The translations under genes were made by a program, and so were the position numbers. Source: Mycobacterium montefiorense (GTDB lineage Bacteria > Actinomycetota > Actinomycetes > Mycobacteriales > Mycobacteriaceae). From it: a stretch of DNA of 64,000 bases. The notes beneath the pieces are model-generated. The model was not told the DNA's origin and searched no databases. It saw only the letters and a list, made by a program, of their open reading frames with translations. Where the stretch lies: positions 310,001 to 374,000 of the forward strand of contig NZ_BFCH01000017.1 of NCBI RefSeq assembly GCF_003112775.1. Direction: 5' to 3'. Of the stretch, positions 49,634 through 58,507 are shown piece by piece; position 1 is the stretch's first letter; every line of letters starts with the position of its first letter.

Positions 49634-50337
49634 CCGCCGAGTCGGCCTCCGACGAGACCGCCGAGCGCGACGAAAATGCCTCCGCGGCAACCGAAGCCGA
49701 CACGGATACCGCCGAAGCGACCGACGGCGCGGATCAGCCCGACGGTGACGATGAAGCGGACGCTGACGAGACCGGCGAGTCCGCGGCGGAGACCAATAAA
49801 GGTCGCCGTCGGCGCACCCGGCTGGCCGGAAAGTGGATGGCCGTCGCCGCGGTGTTGGCCGCCTTGCTGTTCGTGGGCTCCGCGGCATTCGTGGGCGCGA
49901 CCATGCAGCCCTACCTGACCGACCGTGCCGCGGCGGCAACCAAGCTCAATGCGGCCCGGACCGCGGCCAACGCGATTATAACGCTGTGGACCTACACGCC
50001 GGAGAACATGGACAGCCTCGCCGATCGCGCGTCGGCCTATCTCAGCGGCGACTTCGAGGCGCAGTACCGCAAGTTCGTCGACGCCATCGTGGCGCCCAAC
50101 AAGCAAGCCAAAATCAGCAATCGGACCCAAGTCATCGGCGCGGCAGTCGAATCGCTGGACGGCGCGAACGCGGTCGTGATCGTGTACACCAACACCACCT
50201 CGACCAGCCCGCTGACCAAGAACATCCCGGCGCTGAAGTACCTGTCCTATCGGCTGTTCATGAAGCGTGCGAACGGGCGTTGGCTGGTGACCAGGATGAC
50301 GACGGTGACCTCGCTGGATCTCACGCCGCATACCTAA
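49600..50337 (+). CDS. mam1D: Mce-associated membrane protein Mam1D (Rv0178 counterpart)
   Basis: A 245-residue protein from GTG 49600 with GGAAGGGA just upstream, close to the 244 residues of Rv0178. A long acidic, low-complexity cytoplasmic N-terminus (about residues 10-70) precedes a basic patch (KGRRRRTRLAGK), one membrane helix (WMAVAAVLAALLFVGSAAFVGA) and the Mam domain with LADRASAYLSGDFEAQYRKFVDAIVAPNKQAKISNRTQVIGAAVES. It is the last gene of the mce1 operon; no clear terminator follows before the next gene 38 bp on. Confidence 0.92.
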   Translation: MEDKQPAAGDLTAESASDETAERDENASAATEADTDTAEATDGADQPDGDDEADADETGESAAETNKGRRRRTRLAGKWMAVAAVLAALLFVGSAAFVGATMQPYLTDRAAAATKLNAARTAANAIITLWTYTPENMDSLADRASAYLSGDFEAQYRKFVDAIVAPNKQAKISNRTQVIGAAVESLDGANAVVIVYTNTTSTSPLTKNIPALKYLSYRLFMKRANGRWLVTRMTTVTSLDLTPHT

Positions 50338-50375
50338 ACCGGCCGAACCGCGGTCGCCGAAATATACTGCACCCC

Positions 50376-51074
50376 GTGGCCACGTCGCCGGTATCCGAGC
50401 GATCGACTGTTGCGGCATTGCTCCTGCTGACCTTCGCCACCGGCCTGGCCGACTCGCTCAGTATCTTGGTCCTCGGCCACGTGTTCGTCGCCAACATGAC
50501 CGGCAACGTGATCTTCCTCGGCTTCTGGATGGCCCCGCGGACCAGCGTCGACCTGACCGCGGTGTCGGTGGCGCTACCCACCTTCATCGCCACCACCATC
50601 CTGTCCGGCCGGCTGTCCCGCTACTTCGGTGACCGGGCCCGGACCTGGATCACCACCGTGCTGACCGCGGAAATCGGGCTGCTGGTGAGCTTGTCGATCC
50701 TGGCCGGCACCGGGGTGCTGCATTACCACGACAACACCAAACTGATCATGATCGGGTTCCTCACGGTGACGTTCGGTCTGCAGCATTCGAGTGCTCGTCA
50801 GTTCGGAATCCAGGAACTCTCCACCACGGTGCTGACGTCGACGATCGTCAGTCTCGGTTTGGACAGCCGATTGGCCGGTGGCACGGGTGAACGCCAAAAG
50901 CTGCGTTTCAGTGTGGTTTTCACGATGTGTGCCGGTGCTTTTCTCGGTGCGACATTGTCGCGGTTCGTCATCGCCCCGGTATTCACGCTGACGGCAGCCG
51001 TGGTGGCGGCCAGCCTGCTGATCTTCCGACTAGCGCCTGGCGCCCCGGAAAATGGTGTCGCTGAGGATGTTTAG
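50376..51074 (+). CDS. DUF1275 (YoaK-like) membrane protein
   Basis: A 232-residue polytopic protein from GTG 50376. The signature TFATGLADSLSILVLGHVFVANMTGNVIFLG at the N-terminus, then FGLQHSSARQFGIQELSTTVLTSTIVSLGLDSRLAG and FTMCAGAFLGATLSRFV, is characteristic of DUF1275; six membrane helices are expected. Function is not established. It starts 38 bp after mam1D and could be read through from the mce1 operon. It overlaps the end of the next, convergent gene by 4 bp. Confidence 0.87.
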   Translation: MATSPVSERSTVAALLLLTFATGLADSLSILVLGHVFVANMTGNVIFLGFWMAPRTSVDLTAVSVALPTFIATTILSGRLSRYFGDRARTWITTVLTAEIGLLVSLSILAGTGVLHYHDNTKLIMIGFLTVTFGLQHSSARQFGIQELSTTVLTSTIVSLGLDSRLAGGTGERQKLRFSVVFTMCAGAFLGATLSRFVIAPVFTLTAAVVAASLLIFRLAPGAPENGVAEDV

Positions 51075-52150
51075 TTGAAGGCCAGCCAGCTGGGCAGTGC
51101 ACGTTCATGGGAGTCGCAGAGCACCTGACGGGTATCGCATGATCCCCGCGGTGAGCCTGCGCCGGCCCACATGCCTCCGGTGTCGCGGCGCAGCACGATC
51201 GCCGACGACCCGCCGCCGTCCAGCAGCACCGCGGTGTCGCTGCCCAGGCCGCGGAATAGGTCCTGCATGTTGTCCGGCGTGTAGCTGCCGCCCTCGAAGA
51301 TGTACATCTCGTCGCGCTGTTTGACGTAGGCCAGGGCGGTTCGCGCCGCGCTGGGTCCGCCGTCGCGCAGCTGTTGGGTCTGGCCGGGGCCCAGCAGACC
51401 GATCCCGGACACCGCTACGAATTTCTCGTTCTTGTTGAGCAGGTCGGCCACCACCGGGGTGGCGGCGTCGTAGTCGTTCTTGCTGCGCGGCCAGACCACG
51501 TACGGCGCACCGCCGGTCGGCAGGATCATCGTGGTCAAGGAGGACCAGTTCTCGCCGCCGCCCGAAAGCCCTTGCTTGCCCGGGTAGGCGGCGGTGCCGG
51601 TGACCGCCTGGTTGGCGCGGCCCTGTCCGTTGGTGTTGTCCACGAACGCGCCCAGCGGCGAGCTGCAGCCGGTCTGCCGCCACGAACCGGCCTTCTGCGG
51701 GCGCACGTCAAAGAAGTTGGCGTTGATCGCGATTGTCGGCTGCCCCATCCGCTGCCATGCCTGCAGCGGGGTGTACAGCTCGGAGGCTTGCCACAACCCC
51801 TCGGCGGTGCGGGCCCCGGGGTTGTTCTCGCAGCGCGCCTGGTCACCGCGATGCGTGTCGACCAGCAGGTGCGGTGCCAGCCGCGTCGACGCATTCTTGA
51901 TGATCATCAGGTGGCCGCCGTTGTTCATCTCGTACCAGCGACCGGTGGCGTCCATCAGCGGCGTGGGGTGGCCGGGACCGAAGTTGTAGACCAGATACGA
52001 GCCCTTGGTGGCGCCGATTGCGCTGGCCAGCATTTCGCGGCCAGCGGCGTGGGCGACGGGCGAACCGATCGTGGCCGTCGGGATGGCACAGCAGAGCACG
52101 GTCGTGAGGCTGGCGGCCAGTCGGCGCAACCCGGCGCGTCGTGTCAGCAC
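51071..52150 (-). CDS. Secreted phosphodiester-glycosidase-domain (NAGPA/DUF2233) protein
   Basis: A 359-residue exported protein. The N-terminal signal peptide (RRLAASLTTVLCCAIPTATIGSPVAHAAG) probably ends after AHA; no proper lipobox is visible. The NAGPA-type core shows QPTIAINANFFDVRPQ, the middle DGGPSAARTALAYV and LLDGGGSSAIVLRRD at about residues 306-320, the family hallmark. Such enzymes cleave sugar phosphodiesters, so a cell-wall or teichoic-like glycan could be the target. It occupies the place of M. tuberculosis lprO (Rv0179c); I am not sure it is the ortholog. Confidence 0.8.
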   Translation of the reverse strand: MLTRRAGLRRLAASLTTVLCCAIPTATIGSPVAHAAGREMLASAIGATKGSYLVYNFGPGHPTPLMDATGRWYEMNNGGHLMIIKNASTRLAPHLLVDTHRGDQARCENNPGARTAEGLWQASELYTPLQAWQRMGQPTIAINANFFDVRPQKAGSWRQTGCSSPLGAFVDNTNGQGRANQAVTGTAAYPGKQGLSGGGENWSSLTTMILPTGGAPYVVWPRSKNDYDAATPVVADLLNKNEKFVAVSGIGLLGPGQTQQLRDGGPSAARTALAYVKQRDEMYIFEGGSYTPDNMQDLFRGLGSDTAVLLDGGGSSAIVLRRDTGGMWAGAGSPRGSCDTRQVLCDSHERALPSWLAFN

Positions 52151-52256
52151 GGCTGCCCTTTCGGCCCTGATGTGGATGCAACATACACAGCATCAGTCAC
52201 ACCAGTCCCACTGTCAACATAAATAACAAACGTGTGACACTTAGGCAGCGCCCGAA

Positions 52257-53663
52257 TTACGTTTGCTCGCTTGCGCTTTCGGGATCCGCTTCGCCGGGGT
52301 CCGCGTCGCTTGGTTCGCGCGAGCCTTCGCGCTTGCCCGTGCGCGTCTGGTGCTGCGATTGGTGTGCCTCGGCGATCGCCATCTCGACGGCCCCGGGAAT
52401 CCGGTGAAACCCGCTGCGGTCGTACAGGTGGGTGACGATGCCACCCACCAACAGGCCGATCACCAGGCCGATCGACGTCATCATCAACGCCTGCGACAGC
52501 CCCGCGGCCCCCGAACCGTTGAGGTATAGCAGCGACCGCACGCCCAGGAATACCTGATGCATCGGCTCGAACTCGGCCAGCCAGCGGAAGAACGGAGGCA
52601 CCGCCTCCAGCGGGACCGTGGCGCCCGCCGACGGCAACCCGAGGATCACGAAAATCAACATGCTGAACAGCAAGCCCATCGAACCCAGCACCGCGATCAG
52701 CGAACTGGACGTCACCCCCACCGCGACGATCGCGAAAACGCCGTACGCCCACAACTGCCAGCCGAGCGCAATGGGCATGCCCAGTCCATGGGCAATGCCC
52801 AGGTAGACCCCCGACGTCAGCAACGCCAGGACCACCATGATTCCCCACTTGACCAACAAGGTGCGGAAGCGGGAGATGTTGGCCTGCTCGGCAAATCGAT
52901 ACACCGGACCCCATTCGGCCGGTACATAACCGAGCAGTGAATCCACCAACGTGGACACGACGATGCTGCCGGTGAAGCCGGCCAGCAGCAGCAACAGCGC
53001 GTAGTAGAACGCCGACAGCCCGTTGCCCGTGCCGTTGGGTAGCGGGTTGTACACGGCCGTCTTGATGTCGATCGGGCTGGCAAGCCCCGCCTGCGACGCG
53101 CCAGTCAACGGCGCCCCACCGGTCTGCTGCGCGACCTCCGACGAAAGGTACTGTCCCACTTTGGTATTAGCCGCCGCCATGGCCTGGGTCAGCGTCTGTC
53201 CGGCGATGCCGGCGCCCAACGTGCCCGCCCGCTGGTTGGTGAGGATCGTGACCGAGGGCCGCTCCGCCTTGGTGGGAGTGACGGCGCTGGCGCCGTACTC
53301 TCGCAAATTCGACGAGAACGTGGGCGGAATCACCAATTCGGCGTACACCTGCGCCCGGTCCAGCAGCCCTTTGGCCTCCTCGTGGCGCACCACCCGGAGG
53401 TCGAATTTGTTCTTATCCAGCCCGGACAGCAGGCCGTCGACGATCTTCGGGCCGGAGGTACCGGCGTCTTCGTTCACCACAGCGATCGGGAAATGGTGCA
53501 GGTTGGTGGTCGGATTCAGGATGCCGCCCAGATACAGCGCACACAGCGCCGACATCAGGGCCAGCGTGGCGCCGACCGGCAATGCCCAGAATCGCACTGT
53601 TCCCAGAGCTTTTACGTTCCGCTTCGGGTTCGGCACCGCGTGCCGCGGCTGCGTTTTGGACAT
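52257..53663 (-). CDS. YhgE/Pip-type membrane protein (Rv0180c counterpart)
   Basis: A 468-residue membrane protein from ATG 53663. An N-terminal helix (WALPVGATLALMSALCALYLGG) is followed by a large extracytoplasmic domain typical of YhgE/Pip or ABC-2-like exporters (HHFPIAVVNEDAGTSGPKIVDGLLSGLDK, VYAELVIPPTFSSNLREYG), then five more helices between about residues 215 and 405, and a charged cytoplasmic tail. Relatives include MmpL-like and ESX-type secretion accessories, but no function is proven. The gap upstream to the divergent pirin end is 34 bp. Confidence 0.86.
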   Translation of the reverse strand: MSKTQPRHAVPNPKRNVKALGTVRFWALPVGATLALMSALCALYLGGILNPTTNLHHFPIAVVNEDAGTSGPKIVDGLLSGLDKNKFDLRVVRHEEAKGLLDRAQVYAELVIPPTFSSNLREYGASAVTPTKAERPSVTILTNQRAGTLGAGIAGQTLTQAMAAANTKVGQYLSSEVAQQTGGAPLTGASQAGLASPIDIKTAVYNPLPNGTGNGLSAFYYALLLLLAGFTGSIVVSTLVDSLLGYVPAEWGPVYRFAEQANISRFRTLLVKWGIMVVLALLTSGVYLGIAHGLGMPIALGWQLWAYGVFAIVAVGVTSSSLIAVLGSMGLLFSMLIFVILGLPSAGATVPLEAVPPFFRWLAEFEPMHQVFLGVRSLLYLNGSGAAGLSQALMMTSIGLVIGLLVGGIVTHLYDRSGFHRIPGAVEMAIAEAHQSQHQTRTGKREGSREPSDADPGEADPESASEQT

Positions 53664-53697
53664 GCCGGCTCCTGTCTGTCATGCCCACCCTATTGGT

Positions 53698-54423
53698 CTA
53701 GCCGCCCAGCTTCGCGTGCATCTCCCAGATCAGCAGGTCCGTCGGTTCGCTCGCTGTCAGCCGCGTGCCATCGGCGTCGGTGAGCCGCGCCGCATCGCCT
53801 TGCGCCAGCTCGCCGGTGCCATCCAGGTGCAGCCGGCCGCGTGGCACGAAGACATGCACAAACGGGGCGGCGGGCGCGCTGACGGTGTCGCCGGGTTGCA
53901 GCCGCGCCCCGTGCAGTGCCGCGTTGCGGTTGTGCAGCGTGATGGCGGCACCGCACCCGGGTATCCCCGACGCGATGACCACCAGGCCGGAGCGCAACGC
54001 CTGCTCATCGATCTCGTGCTGCTGGTAGCCGGGGGAGATGCCGGCCTCATCGGGGATGACCCACATCTGAACGAAATGCACTGGACGCGTGGAGGAATCG
54101 TTGTGCTCCGAGTGCTGGATTCCGCTGCCCGCCGACATGCGTTGCGCCAAACCCGGATAGATCACACCGTGATTGCCGGCGGAATCCTGGTGTGTCAATT
54201 CACCTTCCAGCACCCACGTCACGATCTCCATATCTCGATGAGCGTGGGTGTCGAAACCCGCATTCGGCGCCACGACGTCATCGTTGTTGACCACGAGCAG
54301 TCCATGGTGGGTGTTGTCCGGCTCATAGTGGTCGCCGAACGAGAACGAATGCCGGGATTTCAGCCATGGCGTCGTGGTGACGGCCCGGTCGGCCGAGCGC
54401 CGAATCTCGGAATTGGCAGGCAT
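53698..54423 (-). CDS. Pirin family protein (Rv0181c counterpart)
   Basis: A 241-residue bicupin from ATG 54423. The N-terminal cupin holds the metal site: HSFSFGDHYEP, then FDTHAHRDMEIVTWVLEGELTHQDS and MSAGSGIQHSEHN with the expected His and Glu residues. The C-terminal cupin has QPGDTVSAPAAPFVHVFVPRGRLHL. Pirins bind iron and some act as quercetinases or redox sensors; the role here is unknown. The longer frame upstream to 54882 is not coding. It follows the IclR gene by 26 bp and might be co-transcribed. Confidence 0.92.
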   Translation of the reverse strand: MPANSEIRRSADRAVTTTPWLKSRHSFSFGDHYEPDNTHHGLLVVNNDDVVAPNAGFDTHAHRDMEIVTWVLEGELTHQDSAGNHGVIYPGLAQRMSAGSGIQHSEHNDSSTRPVHFVQMWVIPDEAGISPGYQQHEIDEQALRSGLVVIASGIPGCGAAITLHNRNAALHGARLQPGDTVSAPAAPFVHVFVPRGRLHLDGTGELAQGDAARLTDADGTRLTASEPTDLLIWEMHAKLGG

Positions 54424-54449
54424 GACTTCAGGGTAATCGCGAGCGCCGG

Positions 54450-55316
54450 TCAGGCCATCGGGCCGCCGAGCAGGTGTTGCGCATGCGTGAGCGCGGTGTC
54501 GAGTGCACCCAGGGGCAATCCCGGCGAACCGCCCAGATGGATCTCGATCTGGTATTCCGGTTGCCGGTCCTGGGCGAAGATCGGCAGGACGACGAATTCT
54601 GTTGATGCCAAGTCTGTTTCGAGTGAGTCGGTGATCGATTGCAGCGTCACCATCGTCATCAGCGTGGTGAGTTGCCGGGTGACCTGTGCTGTTGGCTCCA
54701 GCGACGCGAGCACTCCGGCCAGGCGGGTGTGTAGCGATTGGTGGGTGTCGTCGAATCGCCAGGCGCCGTAGCCGCGGGCCCGGATATCGGCGAGTACCCG
54801 TTGATGCTGCGCGATTTCGGTGCGGGTCAACCGTGGCATCACCCGCTGCAGCCAGGCGGCGACGAAATCTTCGTCGCGCCAAGCCATCGCAACCAGCCCG
54901 AACGGCGGATCGATCGGGAAGCGCTGACCTACGGCATGCTGTCCGTCGGTACCGTGCCCGACGGCGTCAACCGTGGTCAGGTGACGGCGACCGATCTTCG
55001 ACATCGAGCAACCCGCGCCGAGGGTGTCATGCAGATAGGCCAGGGCATCGCGCCCGCGGTCCAGTAGCGGGAACTGCGTTCGTAGCCCATGTACCAGTCC
55101 GAACAGCCCGCTGCCCAGGCAATAGCGGCGGTCCCCGCGGCGCGTGACCCAGGACCGGCGTTCCAGCTCGGCCAGCACCAGGGCGCAGGTCGAGGTGCTG
55201 ATCCCGCACGCCTTCGCCAGCTCCGCCGAGGTTCGTCCGTTCGGTGAATCCGCCAGGGCGCCAAGCACGTCCATCACCCGACTGGTGGGCGGTGACTTGG
55301 CGGTTGACGTACCCAT
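54450..55316 (-). CDS. IclR family transcriptional regulator
   Basis: A 288-residue regulator from ATG 55316 (an in-frame start at 55358 lies inside the palindrome and is unlikely). The N-terminal winged helix SRVMDVLGALADSPNGRTSAELAKACGISTSTCALVLAELERRSWVTRRGDRRYCLG is at about residues 14-70, with the effector domain after it. It is divergent from a DapB-like dehydrogenase, with a perfect 12-bp palindrome in the 63-bp gap; repression or activation of that gene is likely. Confidence 0.88.
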   Translation of the reverse strand: MGTSTAKSPPTSRVMDVLGALADSPNGRTSAELAKACGISTSTCALVLAELERRSWVTRRGDRRYCLGSGLFGLVHGLRTQFPLLDRGRDALAYLHDTLGAGCSMSKIGRRHLTTVDAVGHGTDGQHAVGQRFPIDPPFGLVAMAWRDEDFVAAWLQRVMPRLTRTEIAQHQRVLADIRARGYGAWRFDDTHQSLHTRLAGVLASLEPTAQVTRQLTTLMTMVTLQSITDSLETDLASTEFVVLPIFAQDRQPEYQIEIHLGGSPGLPLGALDTALTHAQHLLGGPMA

Positions 55317-55347
55317 GCCCAGCTCCCTAACATCCGTCCAAAATGTA

Positions 55348-55370
55348 AGGATAATCATCCTAATATTAGG
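55348..55370. promoter_or_regulatory. Candidate IclR operator
   Basis: AGGAT, four bases, ATCCT (55348-55361) overlaps the perfect palindrome CCTAATATTAGG (55359-55370). The second runs into the AGGAGA ribosome site of the dehydrogenase at 55380 and starts 43 bp upstream of the IclR ATG. Binding here would directly block translation-start and promoter regions of both genes. Confidence 0.55.
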
Positions 55371-55379
55371 AGAAATCTC

Positions 55380-56513
55380 GTGCTGAAGGTGGGAGTCTGG
55401 GGGCCGGGTTCAATGGGCATCATTGCCCTGCGCGGCGTGATCGACCACCCCGAGCTGCAGCTGACGAATCTAGTGGTTCACAGCGACGCCAAAGGAGGCC
55501 GCGATGCCGGAGAGCTGTGCGGAATCGCGCCCGTGGGCGTGGTGGCCACCCAGGACCCGGCATCGATGCTCGCCGGCGACGCCGACGTGGTGGTGTACGC
55601 CGCGGGCGCGAACCTGCGGCCGGTTGCGGCCATCGAGGACATGGTGTCGATCCTGCGGGCCGGAAAAAACGTGGTGTCGTGTTCGGTGGTGCCGCTGGTG
55701 TTTCCCGACGCCGTCGACGGGGCCTTCACCGATCCGCTGCGCCAGGCGGCGCTGGACGGGGCTGCGTCGTTCTTCACCACCGGCATCGACTCCGGGTTCG
55801 CCAATGATGTTCTGCCACTGGTGCTTACCGGAGTATCCCGGGCCATCGAGTCGGTGCGGATGACGGAGATGTTCAACTACGCCACCTACCCGGATCGAGC
55901 CGCGGTGTACGAGATCCTCGGATTTGGCAAGCCGCCGGAGTATCCGGCTTTCGCCGCCCAGCCGGGAGTCTTCACCTTCGGCTGGGGCCCGGTGCTGCAT
56001 CAGCTCGCCGCGGGCCTGGGCGTCAAGATCGACAACATCGAGGAGAGCAACGAACGCATCGCCGCCACCGAGTCCTTCGACACGCCCACCGGGCACATCG
56101 CGGCGGGAACGATCGCGGCGATGCGCTCGACGCTGACCGGATATGTCGCAGAAAAGCCCACTTTCGTCGTCGACCACGTGACGCGAATGCGCGACGATAT
56201 CGCCGGAGAGTGGCCGCAGCCGCACATCGGTATCGCGCCCAAGGACCTTGGCTACGGTCCGGCATCCGGGCGTGGTGTGTATCGCGTCGAGATCGAGGGT
56301 TCGCCGAGCATGCGGTGCGAGTTCGAGATGGCCGAGGACCATGACCACGATCTGGGTGCGCGCATCGCGGGCTCCTCGCGCATGGTCAACGCCATCCCCG
56401 CGGTGTGTGCGGCCGCGCCCGGGCTGCTGTCCGCGCTCGACCTGCCGCTGGTCACCGGCGCCGGCCTGGTCCGTGCGGTCGACGGCCCGTCACCCGACAG
56501 TCGCTTGTTCTAA
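55380..56513 (+). CDS. NAD(P)-dependent dehydrogenase, DapB-like (second paralog)
   Basis: A 377-residue protein from GTG 55380 with TAGGAGA at the right distance. LKVGVWGPGSMGIIALRGVIDHPELQLTNLVVHS opens the Rossmann fold; GGRDAGELCGI and TGIDSGFANDVLPLVL match the paralog at 10736 at corresponding places. DHVTRMRDDIAGEWPQP and SSRMVNAIPAVCAAAPG near the end are also shared. It belongs to the same mycobacterial DapB-like family of uncertain substrate. It is divergent from the IclR gene and ends 4 bp before the converging EamA reading frame. Confidence 0.85.
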   Translation: MLKVGVWGPGSMGIIALRGVIDHPELQLTNLVVHSDAKGGRDAGELCGIAPVGVVATQDPASMLAGDADVVVYAAGANLRPVAAIEDMVSILRAGKNVVSCSVVPLVFPDAVDGAFTDPLRQAALDGAASFFTTGIDSGFANDVLPLVLTGVSRAIESVRMTEMFNYATYPDRAAVYEILGFGKPPEYPAFAAQPGVFTFGWGPVLHQLAAGLGVKIDNIEESNERIAATESFDTPTGHIAAGTIAAMRSTLTGYVAEKPTFVVDHVTRMRDDIAGEWPQPHIGIAPKDLGYGPASGRGVYRVEIEGSPSMRCEFEMAEDHDHDLGARIAGSSRMVNAIPAVCAAAPGLLSALDLPLVTGAGLVRAVDGPSPDSRLF

Positions 56514-56520
56514 AGCGCCG

Positions 56521-57508
56521 TTAGAAGCCGCTGTCGGACGACCGCGTGGAACAACTCACCATCGCCGGCGGCGCTGTCGCGGGCGCGGTCACCGGCGCAG
56601 CGCTTGGCGTGGCGGCGCGATGCCGGCTGGTTCCCTTGCTGTTCAGCCAGCACGCAAGGCCCCCGACGAGCAGGCCGATCGCGACGCCGACGTCGGGGCG
56701 CTGACCGAGCATCAGCCAGGTCAGCACCGCTGCGGCCGCCGGGATGACGGCGAACAGCATCGCCACCGCCGCGGCGCCGTGCAGGCTGATGGCCCGCAGG
56801 TAGAGGCTGACCGCCAGCGTGGCGTTGAGCAGCACCATGCCGCCGACCGCGATAACGGCGTTGGTCGTGTCGTGCACGGCGAAGGGCGTGAGCAGCGCCA
56901 GCGCCGCCGCGGGCAGCAGCGCGACGGCATTTTGCACGGCGCTCATGGTGCGAAAGTCGACACCCGCGCAGAACCGCTGTTGGTACACGCCCCCCGGCCG
57001 AAAGGCCAAGCAACCCAGCCACAAGCAGCGACAGGACCGGGTCGACGCCGTGCGTACTCAGCAGCCGTCTGGCGCAGGCCGCGAACACCGCGACGACGCC
57101 GAGGACCAGGGCGGCGATCCGCAGCGAGCCAAGCCGCTCGCGCAGGAACATCGCGCCCAGGATCGCCGTGGTGACCGGGTTCATCGCGATCACCACCGCA
57201 CACAGCACCGCCGACGCTCCGAGCAGCAGCGCCTCGTAGAGACAGCAGAACTGCACGGCCTGGATCAACAGACCCGCGACGAGGACGTGACCGAACTGAG
57301 CCCCGCGCGGCCAGGCCGACCTGGCCAGCAGGGCCCAGGCCGCCAGAACGATTGCGGCTAAGCCGAATCGCAGCACCAAGACAGCCATCGGCGTCATGGC
57401 GGCCACCGCGAGCGCGCCGACCGGGTAGCCGATCGCGTAGAAAAACGTCACCGCCGAGGCGGTGGACAAGGGCATGCGCGGCAAGTGCATGTTCCCCATG
57501 GTCGCCAA
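56521..57508 (-). pseudogene. EamA family transporter, frameshifted
   Basis: Two overlapping minus-strand frames together encode one EamA (DMT superfamily) exporter with about ten helices. The first half reads from 57508 (FFYAIGYPVGALAVAAMTPMAVLVLRFGL, then AVVIAMNPVTTAILGAMFLRERLG) to about 57000; the second half is in another frame to TGA-side 56521 (LLPAAALALLTPFAVHD, then AVIPAAAAVLTWLMLGQRP). Removing one base from the run of six C at 56990-56995 restores a single frame of about 328 residues through GGVYQQRFCAGVDF. It is therefore either a recent pseudogene or a sequencing/assembly slip in a homopolymer. It faces a LysR gene. Confidence 0.75.
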
Positions 57509-57646
57509 CCCCCAGCTATTCCGTCCAACGATTTTTGGCGATCAAGATCGATCACGGATTCTGATTGCTGGATCATTTTTAGCGGGGATAGCTGGCTCGT
57601 TATCGCAGCAATTGATCATCGATGCTGATCGAACTACGGTGGTCGG

Positions 57647-58498
57647 ATGGCCCAGGTGCTGGACATCGCGCCGCTGCGCAGCCTCGTCGCGGTCGCCGAT
57701 TGTGGCGGATTTCACCGGGCCGCCGCCGCGCTGCACCTCAGTCAGTCCGCGGTCAGTCAGCATCTGCGCAAGATCGAAAGCGTGCTCGGCGAGCCGGTGG
57801 TCCAGCGTTGCGGGCGCGGCGTCTTGTTCACCGAGATCGGTCAGCGGGTGCTGCGGCACGCGCGCACGATATTGGCGGCGCACGACGCGGCGCTCGACGA
57901 TCTCGGCGCGACCGAACAGCGGGTGCTGACGGTCGGTGCCACCGAACACGGCGCGGACGTGATGCTTCCCGCCCTGACTAGCGTACTGGCCGACCGGCTT
58001 CCCGACCGGCGGCCGCGCTTCCGGCTGGACCGCAACGTCTCGCTGGCGGACGCGGTCGACCGGGGTCTGGTCGACCTGGCGATCATGCTGGACGGGTCGG
58101 GTCTGGATCGCGCTAATGCGTCGGGAGTCGTTGCACTGCAGTGGGTTTCAGCGCGGACCTGCACCATTCGACGGGCTGATCCGCTGCCATTAGTGATCTA
58201 TGCCGAACCGTGCACATTGCGCGAGCCGGCCTTCGCGCTGCTGGACAAGCACGGGGTTGACTACGAGATCGTCGCCGAATGCGGTGATCTGGCCGGGCTT
58301 TACGCCGCGGTGCGGTCGGGGCTCGGGTTGGCGCTGTTGCCGAAGATCGGCAAGCTTCCCGACGGATTGTGCCCGGCCGAGGGACTGCCGGCGCCCAGCA
58401 GCGCCTCGATACTGGTGCGCGGCCGCTCGGGCTTGGATCCCGATCTACTGAGCACCGTCGATGCTGCGGTGCGCGACGTGCTGGCCGCCGACAAGTAA
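57647..58498 (+). CDS. LysR family transcriptional regulator
   Basis: A 283-residue LysR protein from ATG 57647. The N-terminal helix-turn-helix IAPLRSLVAVADCGGFHRAAAALHLSQSAVSQHLRKIESVLGEPVVQRCGRGVLFTEIGQRVL is classical; the C-terminal effector domain includes LTVGATEHGADVMLPALTSVL and VAECGDLAGLYAAVRSGLGLALLPKIG. It is divergent from the EamA exporter gene, a common arrangement in which the regulator controls the exporter. The 138-bp gap contains several GATC/ATCGAT-rich dyads but no single clear T-N11-A box I would commit to. Confidence 0.88.
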   Translation: MAQVLDIAPLRSLVAVADCGGFHRAAAALHLSQSAVSQHLRKIESVLGEPVVQRCGRGVLFTEIGQRVLRHARTILAAHDAALDDLGATEQRVLTVGATEHGADVMLPALTSVLADRLPDRRPRFRLDRNVSLADAVDRGLVDLAIMLDGSGLDRANASGVVALQWVSARTCTIRRADPLPLVIYAEPCTLREPAFALLDKHGVDYEIVAECGDLAGLYAAVRSGLGLALLPKIGKLPDGLCPAEGLPAPSSASILVRGRSGLDPDLLSTVDAAVRDVLAADK

Positions 58499-58507
58499 AG
58501 GCTGACT

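Noticed and set aside
52196..52240. GTCACAC/GTGTGAC pair with AAGTGTCAC on the minus strand upstream of the NAGPA-domain gene
   Set aside because: It shares only the AAGTGTCAC half of the 29-bp element; the TTTACAAA block is absent at the required spacing, and a 7-bp repeat with a 29-base gap can arise by chance.
53023..54771. A 582-codon plus-strand frame
   Set aside because: It is antisense to the YhgE/Pip and pirin genes, which have clear motifs.
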